A stretch of DNA of 60,939 bases from Actinomadura sp. KC06 (GTDB lineage Bacteria > Actinomycetota > Actinomycetes > Streptosporangiales > Streptosporangiaceae). The notes beneath the pieces were generated by a model. It saw only the letters and a program-made list of their open reading frames with translations, did not search any database and was not told where the DNA came from. The stretch is from the NCBI RefSeq assembly GCF_004348735.1, contig NZ_SMKT01000038.1, positions 1 through 60,939 of the forward strand. Reading direction: 5' to 3'. This document shows positions 9,133 to 17,926 of the stretch, in pieces (position 1 is the stretch's first letter; each line of letters starts with the position of its first letter). A program made the position numbers and the translations under genes.

Positions 9133-9907
9133 AGAAGGTTTCGGGGCCTCGGAGGGTCGGCTCGGCGCCGCCGTCGATGTAGATGATCTGGCCCGTCATG
9201 TGGGAGTTCGCCGGGGAGATCAGCCAGCGGAGCGCCCCGGCGATCACCTCGGCGTCGGCGTAGCCGTTCAGCGGCATCGGGACGGCGTCGTTCATGGCCT
9301 TGAACATGCGCTCGTCCTCGAACAGCGGCGCGCTCATCGGCGTCCGGACGACGCCCGGCGCGATCGCGTTCAGCGGGATGCCCGCGCCCGCCCAGCCGGG
9401 GGTGACGCACACGCGGCGCAGCCACTGGGCAAGCGCCGACTTCGATGACGGGTATAGCTTGTTCCCCGCACCCGCTTCGACGACCCTGGCGGCCGCTTCG
9501 AGCGCGGCGGGTTCGTCGCCGTCCAGGCAGGCGCGGACGACGGCGTCGTCCACCGGCTGCGTCCCGGAGATCGAGCCGACGACGGCGGCACGGGGCCGCT
9601 CGGCACGGGCCAGGGCCGGGCGGAGGCCGTCCAGCAGGGCGGTCGCGCCGAAGAAGTTGACCTTGACGGTGAGGTCGGTGAAGGCGGAGACCCCCGCGGA
9701 GGCGACGACGGCGTCCAGCGTCCCGCCGGAGAGGTCGAGGACCTCCGCGACCGCGCGAGCCCGTCCTTCGGGACCGGCCAGGTCGGCGCACACCTCGGCG
9801 TCTTTCAGGTCGACGCCGATGACGGTGTCGCCCTGGTCGCGCAGCAGCCCGGCGAGCGATTCGCCGATGCCGGACGCGGACCCGCTCACGGCGATGGTGC
9901 GTGCCAT
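9131..9907 (-). CDS. 3-alpha-hydroxysteroid dehydrogenase-like SDR
   Basis: A 258-residue SDR with the nucleotide-binding SGSASGIG (8-15), catalytic YPSSK (Tyr152, Lys156) and a Ser near 112-114. The stretch GVDLKDAEVCADL after the second strand and the IDGG near the end closely resemble the 3-alpha-HSD/carbonyl reductase of Comamonas (from memory of that family). It would interconvert the 3-alpha-hydroxyl and 3-keto groups of steroids or bile acids. The start was set at the ATG preceded by GAAGGAGGAACG, 39 bases downstream of the broken SDR's stop. A 3-alpha specificity would fit bile acids better than cholesterol, which has a 3-beta-hydroxyl. Confidence 0.8.
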   Translation of the reverse strand: MARTIAVSGSASGIGESLAGLLRDQGDTVIGVDLKDAEVCADLAGPEGRARAVAEVLDLSGGTLDAVVASAGVSAFTDLTVKVNFFGATALLDGLRPALARAERPRAAVVGSISGTQPVDDAVVRACLDGDEPAALEAAARVVEAGAGNKLYPSSKSALAQWLRRVCVTPGWAGAGIPLNAIAPGVVRTPMSAPLFEDERMFKAMNDAVPMPLNGYADAEVIAGALRWLISPANSHMTGQIIYIDGGAEPTLRGPETF

Positions 9908-9945
9908 CGTTCGTTCCTCCTTCTGGGCGTGTGCGCCGCCGTCGA

Positions 9946-10460
9946 TCACGTGTGCGCGCCGCCGTCGACGCGGAGGTCGGCGCCGGTGAAGTAGGCCGCG
10001 TCGGACGAGGCGGCGAACGCTATCGCGGAGGCGATCTGCTCCGGGTCCGCCGCACCGAAGTATGAGCGGATCTTGGTGAAGTAGCCGACGTCGAGACCGG
10101 CGGGGAACATGTCCGGGGCCCTGGTCAGCGGGGTGCCGACGGCGCCGGGCGAGACCGGGACGACGCGGATGCGGCGGCCGGTCAGCTCGGCGGCGAGGCT
10201 CAGCGAGAACGCCAGCTCCGCCCCCTTGGACGCCGCGTACGCCGTCATGTACGGGTTGCCCTGCGTCGCCGCAAGCGAGGCCGTGTTGACGATCACGCCG
10301 GTGCCAGCGGCCGCCTGGGCGGCGGTCTCGGCCAGGCCCTTCTCGGAGACGTCCACCGCGTAGATCGCCGCGCCCTCGCGGCGAGGCGGCCGGCCGTGGC
10401 CCGTCCGATGCCGGACGCCGCCCCGGTGAGCAGCACTTTCACGCCGTCGAAGCGGTTCAT
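9946..10460 (-). pseudogene. Broken SDR gene (frameshift plus internal deletion)
   Basis: The N-terminus starts at the ATG at 10460 (VLLTGAASGIGRATAGRLA) and then runs out of frame near 10376-10385. One added base would join it to the downstream frame EGAAIYAVDV. That frame passes directly from AETAAQAAAG to VIVNTASLAATQG. The 60-80 residues that normally carry the NAG motif and the following helices are missing, while YAASK and a terminal VDGGAHT remain. The whole is about 515 bases against the usual 750. It is therefore inactive as an SDR. It lies directly upstream of the 3-alpha-HSD gene on the same strand and probably was part of that operon. Confidence 0.75.
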
Positions 10461-10502
10461 GGCGGCACGCTAGCCGCGGGCCCGTGCCGTCCGCCCGCGC
10501 CG

Positions 10503-10517
10503 TCCCGATCACCGGGA
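10503..10517. promoter_or_regulatory. Steroid-cluster 15-bp operator-like site 3
   Basis: TCCCGATCACCGGGA differs at one position from the site at 28662 in the hsaD/hsaB promoter. It lies 43 bases upstream of the ATG of the broken SDR and so would control the SDR/3-alpha-HSD unit. It is 9 bases past the stop of the TetR gene. Confidence 0.6.
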
Positions 10518-10525
10518 GGACGGCG

Positions 10526-11143
10526 TCAGCGCTTCGGGGCGTTGGAGCGGGGCGCGAGGATGAGCTTGCAGGCCAGGCGGATGTCGCTCTCGACGTCGGC
10601 CATGGACGCGCGGCCGTTCAGGCTCGACTGCAGCACCCCGTACCAGCACTGCATCAGCAGCCGGACGAGCGTCACGTCCTGCACGGTCGGGTCTTCGATG
10701 CCGACGGTACGCAGCAGGATCTCGCGGAAGGTGTTGTCGATGTGGACGGTGTCGGCGACCGTCGCGACATGGGCGGTGTTGGACGCGTGCAGCATCGACG
10801 TCGACAGGACGGGCTCCGCCATCAGATAGCGGCTGGCCTGCACGAGCAGGTCGGCGACGGCGTCCTCGGCGCTGGTGCCGGGCGCGGGCTGGTGGACCTG
10901 CTCGCGGAGCCGGTCGACCTGCGCCGCCATGACCGCGGTGAACAGGTGGACCTTCGACGGGAAGTACCGGTACAGGGTGCCGATCGCGACGCCGGCCTCT
11001 TTCGCCACCTCGTGCATCTGGACGCGTTCGAGCGATTTCTCCGCGCCGATGCGCGCCGCCGCGCGGAGGATGCGCCGCCGGCGGTCGTGCTGCTCGGGTG
11101 AGCTCGGCTCGGCGGACAGCCTCGCCGACGCGATCCTCGCCAC
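10526..11143 (-). CDS. TetR-family regulator, KstR-like
   Basis: A 205-residue TetR repressor. The N-terminal helix-turn-helix (about 20-65) contains VQMHEVAKEAGVAIG followed by TLYRYFPSKVHLF, which closely recalls the DNA-binding domain of KstR, the steroid-catabolism repressor of mycobacteria and rhodococci. The ligand domain is more divergent. I chose the GTG at 11143 because GGGGAGG lies 4-5 bases upstream. Another GTG at 11155 is possible. It is divergent from the KstD-like gene and lies in the middle of the steroid cluster. The likely ligand is a steroid CoA ester, and the targets may be the KstR-like sites near 8.0 kb (inference). Confidence 0.85.
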   Translation of the reverse strand: MARIASARLSAEPSSPEQHDRRRRILRAAARIGAEKSLERVQMHEVAKEAGVAIGTLYRYFPSKVHLFTAVMAAQVDRLREQVHQPAPGTSAEDAVADLLVQASRYLMAEPVLSTSMLHASNTAHVATVADTVHIDNTFREILLRTVGIEDPTVQDVTLVRLLMQCWYGVLQSSLNGRASMADVESDIRLACKLILAPRSNAPKR

Positions 11144-11218
11144 GGTCCTCCCCACGGTCCCATTCCGGTGTTGACAAGGAAGAATATCCGGAGTCCCGGC
11201 TTCCCCGGCGATCGTCGA

Positions 11219-11233
11219 TACCGGTCAGTGGGA
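11219..11233. promoter_or_regulatory. Steroid-cluster 15-bp operator-like site 4
   Basis: TACCGGTCAGTGGGA, 12 of 15 matches to TCCCGNTCAGCGGGA (the N position not counted as a mismatch would make it 13). It lies in the divergent promoter between the TetR regulator and the KstD-like gene, about 80 bases upstream of the latter's GTG start. Confidence 0.45.
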
Positions 11234-11310
11234 CGGGCCGCCCCGCCGCGCCGCGCGCCCCGTTTACGTTGTCGGCGCGCGAAGACGGGCGGGCCTGGAG
11301 GGGAAGTCAC

Positions 11311-12846
11311 GTGGCGTGGGACGACGAATACGACGTGGTGGTCGCCGGGTCGGGGGCCGGGGCGCTGGCGGGCGCGCTGGCGGCGGCCTCGGACGCGCCC
11401 GCGGCGGCTTCGGACGGGCTGCGGACGGCCGTCCTGGAGAAGACTTCGCTGGTCGGCGGGACGTCCGCGTACTCGGGTTCGGCGATCTGGCTGCCGGGGA
11501 CGCGCGTGCAGGAGCGGGCGGGGATCGGCGATTCGACGGAGTCGGCACGCGCCTATCTACGTGCGCTGCTCGGCGACGACGGCAATGCCGCGCATCGGGA
11601 GGCGTTTCTGGAAACGGCGCCGGAACTGGTGGAGTTTCTGGAGCGGGATCCGGCCATCGAGGTCGAATGGCGCGCTTTTCCCGACTATTTCGACGCGCCG
11701 GGACGTATCGACATGGGGCGTTCGTTCGTTCCGCTTGATCTGCCGTTGGAAAGGCTTGGGGAGCTGGCGGGGCTCGTCCGTCCGCCGGTCGACCGTGACC
11801 GGACGGGGCGGGGGCACGCGCCCGGCAGGCCGCTGGCGCAGGGGCGTTCGCTGATCGGACGGCTCCTGCTGGCGATCACCGCCACCGGCAACGCCGACGT
11901 CCGCACCGGCACCGCGCTGACAGACCTGATCGTCGAGGCCGGGCGGGTCGTGGGCGTGGCGGCGATGACGGCGGAAGGGCCCGTCCGGCTGCGCGCGTCG
12001 CGCGGCGTGCTCCTGGCGGCAGGCGGGTTCGAGTCGTCCGCGGAGCTGCGGGCGTTGCGCGGCGTGCCGGGCGGCGCGGCCTGGACGATGGCCCCGGACG
12101 GCGCGAACACCGGCGACGCGATCGCCGCCGCCATGCGGATCGGCGCGTCCACGGGTCTGCTCGACCAGGCGTGGTTCTGCCCCGGCCTGGCGATGCCCGA
12201 TGGGCGGGCCGCGTTCACGCTCGGCTTCCGCGGCGGGCTGATCGTCGACGGGACGGGACGCCGGTTCGCCAACGAGTCCTTGCCCTACGACCAGATGGGA
12301 CGCCGCCTCGCCTCCGCCGGCGACCCCTTCTACCTGATCTTCGATTCCCGCTCGGACGGGCTGCCCGCGATCTCGATCCCGGCGGCCGCGCCGGAGGAGC
12401 AACTGGCCGCGGGCCTGTGGCACCAGGCGGACACGCTCGCCGACCTGGCCGCGAAGACCGGCCTGCCCGCCGGTGCGCTGGCCTCGACCGTCGAGCGCTT
12501 CAACGGCTTCGCCGCCAAGGGCGTGGACGAGGACTTCCACCGCGGCGAGGACCCCTACGACCTGTACTTCACCGGCGGCAAGCCGTGCCTGGTGCCAGTG
12601 GACCGGCCGCCGTATTTCGCGGCGAAGATCGTCCTGAGCGACCTCGGGACGAAGGGCGGGCTCCGCGCCGACCCGGACGGCCGCGTCCTCTCCGGCGCGG
12701 GCCGTCCGATACCCGGGCTCTACGCCGCCGGCAACACCAGCGCTTCGTTCACCGGGCCCGTCTATCCGGGCCCCGGCATTCCGATCGGAACGGCGATGGC
12801 GTTCGCCTACCGCGCCGTCCAGGACATGAGGAGGAACCAGTCGTGA
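11311..12846 (+). CDS. FAD-dependent 3-ketosteroid dehydrogenase-like protein (KstD family)
   Basis: A 511-residue flavoprotein. The N-terminal dinucleotide site VVVAGSGAGALAGALA (about 9-24) is followed by VGGTSAYSGSAIWLPG, a late LLAAGGFE strand and a C-terminal YAAGNTSASFTG with YPGPGIPIG. This is the layout of KstD enzymes, which remove the 1,2 hydrogens of 3-ketosteroid ring A. The Tyr-x-Gly-Pro-Gly element near the C-terminus is kept. The start is a GTG after GGAGGGG. It overlaps the downstream lipase start (GTGA). It is one of three KstD-family genes here and substrate preference among them cannot be told. Confidence 0.82.
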   Translation: MAWDDEYDVVVAGSGAGALAGALAAASDAPAAASDGLRTAVLEKTSLVGGTSAYSGSAIWLPGTRVQERAGIGDSTESARAYLRALLGDDGNAAHREAFLETAPELVEFLERDPAIEVEWRAFPDYFDAPGRIDMGRSFVPLDLPLERLGELAGLVRPPVDRDRTGRGHAPGRPLAQGRSLIGRLLLAITATGNADVRTGTALTDLIVEAGRVVGVAAMTAEGPVRLRASRGVLLAAGGFESSAELRALRGVPGGAAWTMAPDGANTGDAIAAAMRIGASTGLLDQAWFCPGLAMPDGRAAFTLGFRGGLIVDGTGRRFANESLPYDQMGRRLASAGDPFYLIFDSRSDGLPAISIPAAAPEEQLAAGLWHQADTLADLAAKTGLPAGALASTVERFNGFAAKGVDEDFHRGEDPYDLYFTGGKPCLVPVDRPPYFAAKIVLSDLGTKGGLRADPDGRVLSGAGRPIPGLYAAGNTSASFTGPVYPGPGIPIGTAMAFAYRAVQDMRRNQS

Positions 12847-14027
12847 GCTCCATCAAGACGCGGCGCACGGCGGGCATCGCCGTCGCGGCCCTCACCTGCG
12901 CCGGTACCGCCGGGACGGCCCTCATCGCCCCGGGCCAGGCGGCGGCCGCTCCGGATCAGCGCGGCAGGCTGATCGCCGTGAGCCCGCTGGCGAACGCGGC
13001 GGCGCTGCCCGCCGCGTCCGCCAACCGGAAGATCACCTACACGTCCGAGGGCGTGGGCGGGAAGCGGATCGTCGTGACGGGCACCGTCGCCGTCCCGAAG
13101 GGCGCGCCGCCGCGCGGCGGCTGGCCCGTGCTGAGCTGGGCGCACGGCACCACCGGCACCGCGGACGTGTGCGCGCCGTCCGCCGACACCGCCACCGGGC
13201 CGGCCCACGACTACCTGTCGATCACCGAGTCCTACCTGAACAAGTGGGTGTCGAACGGCTTCGCGGTCGTGCAGACCGACTACGAGGGCCTCGGCACGCC
13301 GGGCGGGCACCCGTACATGCACGGCGTCAGCGAGGCGAACACCGTCCTCGACATCGTCCGCGCCGCCCGCAGGACCGACCGCCGCATCGGACGCGACTGG
13401 TTCGTCGCCGGACACAGCCAGGGCGGCCAGGCGACGCTCTACACCGCCGCAGCCGGGCAGAACCCGCGGGACGTCCGCCTGAAAGGGGCCGTCTCCATCG
13501 CGCCCGGCTCGAACATGAGCCAGACCGCCGCCTACGTCAAGGCCCAGTACCCGGGCGCCGAGGGTGCGCTGCCGTTCCTGTTCGTCCTGCTCAACGGCGC
13601 TCACGCCGCCGACCCCTCCTTCGTCCCCGAAGACCTGCTGACCGACGAGGCCGCACCCCTGGCCAAGGCCGGACGGACGAACGCCTGCCTGGCCCAACTG
13701 CGCCAACTCAGCGCGAACCTCCCGCTGAACAAGGTGTTCCGCCCGGACGCCGACCTCACCCGCTTCGAGCGCTACTTCAACTCCCAGGAGGCGCTCGGCC
13801 TCAACCTGAAGGTCCCGACGCTCGTCGCCCAGGGCGCGGCCGACCGCGAAGTCACCCCCGCCGCGACGCAGAACATCGTCAATGACCTCTGCAAGCGCTA
13901 CCCGAACATCACCTACCGGACGTTCGACGGCGCCGACCACCGAGGCAGCATCCACGCGTCCTTCGAGACGTCCCTGAACTTCGCCCAGTCCCTCCGCACC
14001 GGCCAACCCCAGCAACCCACCTGCTGA
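12843..14027 (+). CDS. Secreted lipase / alpha-beta hydrolase
   Basis: A 394-residue alpha/beta hydrolase of the secretory-lipase type. A signal peptide with Lys-Arg-Arg and a hydrophobic stretch (about 6-35, ending in AAAAP) is followed by the hydrolase core. The core contains LSWAHGTTG, the nucleophile elbow GHSQGG (Ser192) and a late His near GADHRGS. It would cleave esters outside the cell. The GTG start overlaps the KstD-like stop by four bases with AGGAGGA upstream, so the two genes are translationally coupled. This suggests release of steroid from esters before uptake, although a general lipase role is equally possible. Confidence 0.82.
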   Translation: MSSIKTRRTAGIAVAALTCAGTAGTALIAPGQAAAAPDQRGRLIAVSPLANAAALPAASANRKITYTSEGVGGKRIVVTGTVAVPKGAPPRGGWPVLSWAHGTTGTADVCAPSADTATGPAHDYLSITESYLNKWVSNGFAVVQTDYEGLGTPGGHPYMHGVSEANTVLDIVRAARRTDRRIGRDWFVAGHSQGGQATLYTAAAGQNPRDVRLKGAVSIAPGSNMSQTAAYVKAQYPGAEGALPFLFVLLNGAHAADPSFVPEDLLTDEAAPLAKAGRTNACLAQLRQLSANLPLNKVFRPDADLTRFERYFNSQEALGLNLKVPTLVAQGAADREVTPAATQNIVNDLCKRYPNITYRTFDGADHRGSIHASFETSLNFAQSLRTGQPQQPTC

Positions 14028-14112
14028 CCCACAGGAGAGTCTCACCGGAAACGGTCAGGAAACGGCCGGAACGGTGGACTCCTCTGTTGTGTCCAGCAGA
14101 GGAGGAGACGCC

Positions 14113-15432
14113 GTGGTCGATGAGCACTCGCCCGATGAGGGAGTGGACAGGCGCTGGTTTCTGCACCGGGCCGCTCTGGCGGCCGGAGCCGGGGTGGCGG
14201 TGCCGTTAACGGGCGGCGTCGCTTCGGCGCGGCCGGTGGACGGTGATCCCGATCGGCTGTTCCAGGACGGCCGGTTCGCCGAGGCCGAGGCCGGGTACCG
14301 GCATCGGTTGCGCGGGAATCCCGACGACGCCCATGCCGCCGCGCGGATCGGTTACCTCGCGCTACTGGCCAACCGGTTCGGGGACGCCGAGAGGTACCTG
14401 GCCCGGGCCGTCCGGCTCGATCCCGCCGACGAGTTCTCGCTGTACCAGCTGGCGGATTCCTTCGTCCGCCGCGACCGGCTCGGCGAGGCCGCCTTCTGGC
14501 TGCGCAAGACGCAGAACCAGACCAACCACGCCATGGCCACGCTGTACGAGCGCGTCCAGGGTCGGCCCTGGCGCGTGCACGGGCCGCACAGCACGGCGGT
14601 CCCGCTGCTCGGCCTCGACCCGCTGCCGCACATGCGGGTCTCCATCAATGGGAGGCCGCCGAAGATCTTCCTGTTGGACACCGGCGCGACCTCGGCCGGC
14701 TTCAGCGTCCAGGTGGCGGACGAGGCCGGTCTCGAAGAGATATCCAGCAGCCAGGGAAGCGCCGACGGGCAGAAGTTCACCATGTATCACGGGATCGCCG
14801 ATTCGGTGCGCATCGGTGACATCGAGGTGCGCAACGCCCCCGTCCACTGGAACAAGGCGGTACGGCCCGCGCTGCCCGACGGAACGCGTCCCGACGGCGT
14901 CATCGGCACCACGCACTTCTACCACTTCCTGACCACGGTCGATTACGGCCACCGGCGGTTCGTCCTGCGCCGCAAGACCCGAGCCAACCTGCGTGCGGTA
15001 CGCGACCAGACCAAGCGCGCAGGCGGCGATGTCCTTCCGCTGTGGCTGGCCAAGGACCATTTCCCGTTGACCCTCGGCAGCATCAACGGCTACGGATCCC
15101 GAGTGGCCACCTTCGACACCGGTGGTCCCGGCAGGGGCCTGGGCATGTCCGTGGAAACGGCGAAACGAGCGGGCATCCCGCTGGGCGAGCCGGTGGAACT
15201 CGGCAACGGGCGGTGGGGCTACGTGGTGGCCCCGGAGACGAGCGGCATCGGGCGGGCGGTACGCCGCCGGGTCAAGGCGTGGGTCGAGGAGAATCCCCGG
15301 GTCGACGACGGCATGCTGTTCGACACGATCGCCAACTTCACCCACGAGTTCTTCACGCCGTACGCGATCACGCTCGACTTCACCGGCATGAACCTCTTCA
15401 TCACCGGCGACTCCATGCGACCGGACGGCTGA
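14113..15432 (+). CDS. Tat-exported protein: TPR repeats plus duplicated retropepsin-like aspartyl protease domain
   Basis: A 439-residue protein. Residues 12-40 form a twin-arginine signal (DRRWFLHRAAL). Residues 45-145 are tetratricopeptide-like repeats (for example FAEAEAGYRHRLRGNPDDAH). After residue 160 there are two aspartyl-protease-like halves: one has LLDTGATSAGF (Asp189) followed by GVIGTTHFYHF, the other TFDTGGPGRG (Asp335). Two DTG motifs in one chain would allow an intramolecular active site, as in pepsins or as in a retropepsin dimer. I chose the GTG after GAGGAGGAG. An in-frame GTG at 14074 is an alternative. No operon partner is obvious and the function is unknown. Confidence 0.75.
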   Translation: MVDEHSPDEGVDRRWFLHRAALAAGAGVAVPLTGGVASARPVDGDPDRLFQDGRFAEAEAGYRHRLRGNPDDAHAAARIGYLALLANRFGDAERYLARAVRLDPADEFSLYQLADSFVRRDRLGEAAFWLRKTQNQTNHAMATLYERVQGRPWRVHGPHSTAVPLLGLDPLPHMRVSINGRPPKIFLLDTGATSAGFSVQVADEAGLEEISSSQGSADGQKFTMYHGIADSVRIGDIEVRNAPVHWNKAVRPALPDGTRPDGVIGTTHFYHFLTTVDYGHRRFVLRRKTRANLRAVRDQTKRAGGDVLPLWLAKDHFPLTLGSINGYGSRVATFDTGGPGRGLGMSVETAKRAGIPLGEPVELGNGRWGYVVAPETSGIGRAVRRRVKAWVEENPRVDDGMLFDTIANFTHEFFTPYAITLDFTGMNLFITGDSMRPDG

Positions 15433-15460
15433 GGCCGGGCCTGCGGGCGCGCGCCGCCGA

Positions 15461-16627
15461 TCAGACGAGGTTGTCTTCCACCTTGAGGCCGAAGACGCCG
15501 CGTCCGTACATGGAGAGGGCGTGCTCGACGTCGTTGGCGACGTGGACGCTGCCTGCGTGGGCGTCGCGCCAGGCGCGTTCGATGACGTTGCCGCGGTGCA
15601 GGGAGTTGCCGCCGGCCGTCTTGAACAGGATGTCGATCGCCTGGATGGCGCGTTCGGTGCCGCGGACCTGGTCGCGGCGGGCCCGGAGGCGCAGCTCCAT
15701 CGGGATCTTCTCGTTGCGGACGGCGTATTCGTGGATCTCGCGGACGTTCCGGTCGGTCTGGAGAACGGCGGCGTCGATCTCGGACGCGGCGCGGGCGACG
15801 GCCACCTGCGCGAACTGGTCCTCGACGAAGCGGCCGCCGCCGAGGCTCAGCCGGATCCGGTCCTGCATCTTCGCGACGTAGAGGTCGTGGCAGCCCGCGG
15901 CCATGCCGATCACGCTGGCGGCGACCGTGCTGGTGAAGATGGTGCCGAACGGCATCCGGTAGAGGGGTCCGGTGTTGACCTTGCGGCCCGGGTTGCGGAG
16001 CTGGGCCTGCTCGAAGTTGCGCATGGCGCGGTGGGACGGGACGAACGCCCGCTCCACGACGATGTCGTCGCTGGCGGTGCCGCGCAGGCCCATCGAGTCC
16101 CAGACCTCGCGGATCTCGTAGTCGGTCCGCGGGACCAGGACGGTCATGAAGTCGACCGGACGCCCCTCCGCGCCGACGACCAGCGCGCCGAGCAGGGCCC
16201 AGTCCGCGAATTCGCAGCCGGACGAGAACGACCAGCGGCCGGACACCTCGAAACCGCCGTCGACGGGGGTGAGGCGTCCGATGGGGGCGTAGGACGAGGC
16301 GATGAGCGTGTCCGGTCCGGCGCCCCACACTTCCTGCTGCGCGTCGTCCGCGAACAGGCCGAGATGCCAGGAGTGGACGCCGAGGACCGCGGCGACCCAG
16401 CCGGTGGAGCCGCAGGCGCCGGAGATCGACCGGATGACCTCGTAGAACGCGACGGGGTCGTCCTCGGCGCCGCCGTAGCGGGTGGGCTGGAGCATCCGGA
16501 ACACGCCGGCGGCGGTCAGGTCGCGGACGGTCTCGGCGGGGATGCGCCCCTTCTCGTCCACCGACCGGGCCCGCTCGGCGATGCCGGGCAGCAGCCCGCG
16601 CACGGACTCCAAGACCTCGTTGCTCAT
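15461..16627 (-). CDS. HsaA-like flavin-dependent monooxygenase (acyl-CoA dehydrogenase fold)
   Basis: A 388-residue member of the group-D flavin monooxygenases, which share the acyl-CoA dehydrogenase fold. Typical features are the long N-terminal helix region, GSTGWVAAVLGVHSW, FSSGCEFADWALLG, the SMGLRGTASDD loop and a C-terminal GGNSLHRGNVIERAWRDAHAG. It is a clear paralogue of the HsaA encoded at 23.8-25.0 kb. It is transcribed divergently from kshA. It would use reduced flavin from a partner reductase such as HsaB to hydroxylate a phenolic steroid or related ring. Which paralogue acts on 3-HSA is not decidable from sequence alone, though the other sits in the hsa operon. Confidence 0.82.
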   Translation of the reverse strand: MSNEVLESVRGLLPGIAERARSVDEKGRIPAETVRDLTAAGVFRMLQPTRYGGAEDDPVAFYEVIRSISGACGSTGWVAAVLGVHSWHLGLFADDAQQEVWGAGPDTLIASSYAPIGRLTPVDGGFEVSGRWSFSSGCEFADWALLGALVVGAEGRPVDFMTVLVPRTDYEIREVWDSMGLRGTASDDIVVERAFVPSHRAMRNFEQAQLRNPGRKVNTGPLYRMPFGTIFTSTVAASVIGMAAGCHDLYVAKMQDRIRLSLGGGRFVEDQFAQVAVARAASEIDAAVLQTDRNVREIHEYAVRNEKIPMELRLRARRDQVRGTERAIQAIDILFKTAGGNSLHRGNVIERAWRDAHAGSVHVANDVEHALSMYGRGVFGLKVEDNLV

Positions 16628-16696
16628 CCCCGCTCCCTCGTCTTCCAGCTAAGGCCATTGAAGGACACCATGTCAGCATGCCGCCGGGCGGGGACG

Positions 16697-16711
16697 TCCC
16701 GGCCAGCGAGA
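16697..16711. promoter_or_regulatory. Steroid-cluster 15-bp operator-like site 5
   Basis: TCCCGGCCAGCGAGA, 12-13 of 15 matches to the shared motif. It lies in the divergent promoter between the HsaA paralogue and kshA, about 75 bases upstream of the kshA start. Confidence 0.4.
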
Positions 16712-16783
16712 CTCGCCGGACCGGGCGGCGACCCGCGACCTACTGTTCCAATCACCCCGTCCATCGCCGAAGGGATGATCCAC

Positions 16784-17926
16784 GTGACCGCAACCGAGTC
16801 GGACGCCGTCCGCGCCATCGAGGCGGAGGCCATCTCGTCCCGTTTCGCCCGGGGATGGCACTGCCTCGGGCCGGCCGAGACGTTCAGGGACGGCAAGCCC
16901 CACACGGTCAACGCCTTCGGTCAGAAGCTCGTGGTCTTCACCGGCGCGGACGGCAAGACCAACGTGCTGGACGGCTACTGCCGGCACATGGGCGGCGACC
17001 TGTCGCAGGGCACGGTCAAGGGCGATGAGATCGCGTGCCCGTTCCACGACTGGCGGTGGGGCGGCGACGGCCGCTGCAAGAAGATCCCGTACTCGCGGCG
17101 GGTGCCGCTGCGGGCGCGGACGGCGGCGTGGCCGACGATGGTGCAGGACGAGCTGCTGTTCGTGTGGAACGACCCGGAGGGGAACAAGCCCCCGGCGGAC
17201 GTGACGATCCCGGTGATCGAGGGCGCCACCCGCGACGACTGGACCGACTGGCGCTGGACGGAGACGGTCGTCCACACCAACGCCCGCGAGGTCATCGACA
17301 ACGTCGTGGACATGGCGCACTTCTTCTACATCCACAAGTCGTTCCCGACGTACTTCAAGAACATCTTCGAGGGGCACGTCGCGACGCAGATCATGAAGGG
17401 CGCGGCGCGGGACGACGCCCGCCGGCAGCGGGACGGCAGCGGACCGCGGATGCTCGGCAACACCTCGGTCGCGTCCTACCACGGCCCGTCCTTCATGATC
17501 GACGAGCTGACGTACCACTACGAGGGGTACGACGTGAAGTCCGTCCTGATCAACTGCCACTACCCGATCGACCAGAACTCGTTCTCGCTGCATTCGGGGA
17601 TCGTCGTGCAGCACAGCGACGCCCTGTCGCCCGAGGCGGCCGAGGCGACCGCGCAGAAGCTGTCGGACTTCATCCTGGCCGGGTTCGAGCAGGACATCGA
17701 GATCTGGCGGAACAAGACCCGCATCGACAACCCGCTGCTGTGCGAGGAGGACGGCCCCGTCTACCAGCTCCGCCGCTGGTACGAGCAGTTCTACGTGGAC
17801 GTCGCCGACGTCAGGCCGGAGATGACGGACCGGTTCGAGTTCGAGATCGACACGACCCGTCCCGTCGAGTCGTGGCAGAAGGAGGTCGAGGAGAACCTCG
17901 CGCGCCGCGAGGGGGCCTCCGCGTGA
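16784..17926 (+). CDS. kshA: 3-ketosteroid 9-alpha-hydroxylase, oxygenase component
   Basis: A 380-residue Rieske oxygenase. The Rieske cluster ligands are Cys66/His68 in GYCRHMGG and Cys85/His88 in ACPFHDW. The mononuclear iron site is seen in NVVDMAHFFYIH (Asn173, His179, His184). Together with KshB it hydroxylates C9 of 3-ketosteroids, which opens ring B after 1,2-desaturation. The GTG start is preferred because AAGGG lies 9 bases upstream. An ATG at 16775 touches that same AAGGG. It heads an operon with a Cys-rich mini-protein, a 27-codon ORF and an SDR. Length and motif spacing match known KshA proteins. Confidence 0.92.
   Translation: MTATESDAVRAIEAEAISSRFARGWHCLGPAETFRDGKPHTVNAFGQKLVVFTGADGKTNVLDGYCRHMGGDLSQGTVKGDEIACPFHDWRWGGDGRCKKIPYSRRVPLRARTAAWPTMVQDELLFVWNDPEGNKPPADVTIPVIEGATRDDWTDWRWTETVVHTNAREVIDNVVDMAHFFYIHKSFPTYFKNIFEGHVATQIMKGAARDDARRQRDGSGPRMLGNTSVASYHGPSFMIDELTYHYEGYDVKSVLINCHYPIDQNSFSLHSGIVVQHSDALSPEAAEATAQKLSDFILAGFEQDIEIWRNKTRIDNPLLCEEDGPVYQLRRWYEQFYVDVADVRPEMTDRFEFEIDTTRPVESWQKEVEENLARREGASA

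Noticed and set aside
15521..16660. Long upstream extension of kshA
   Set aside because: The frame runs antisense to the HsaA paralogue, and the Rieske protein aligns in length from the start near 16784.
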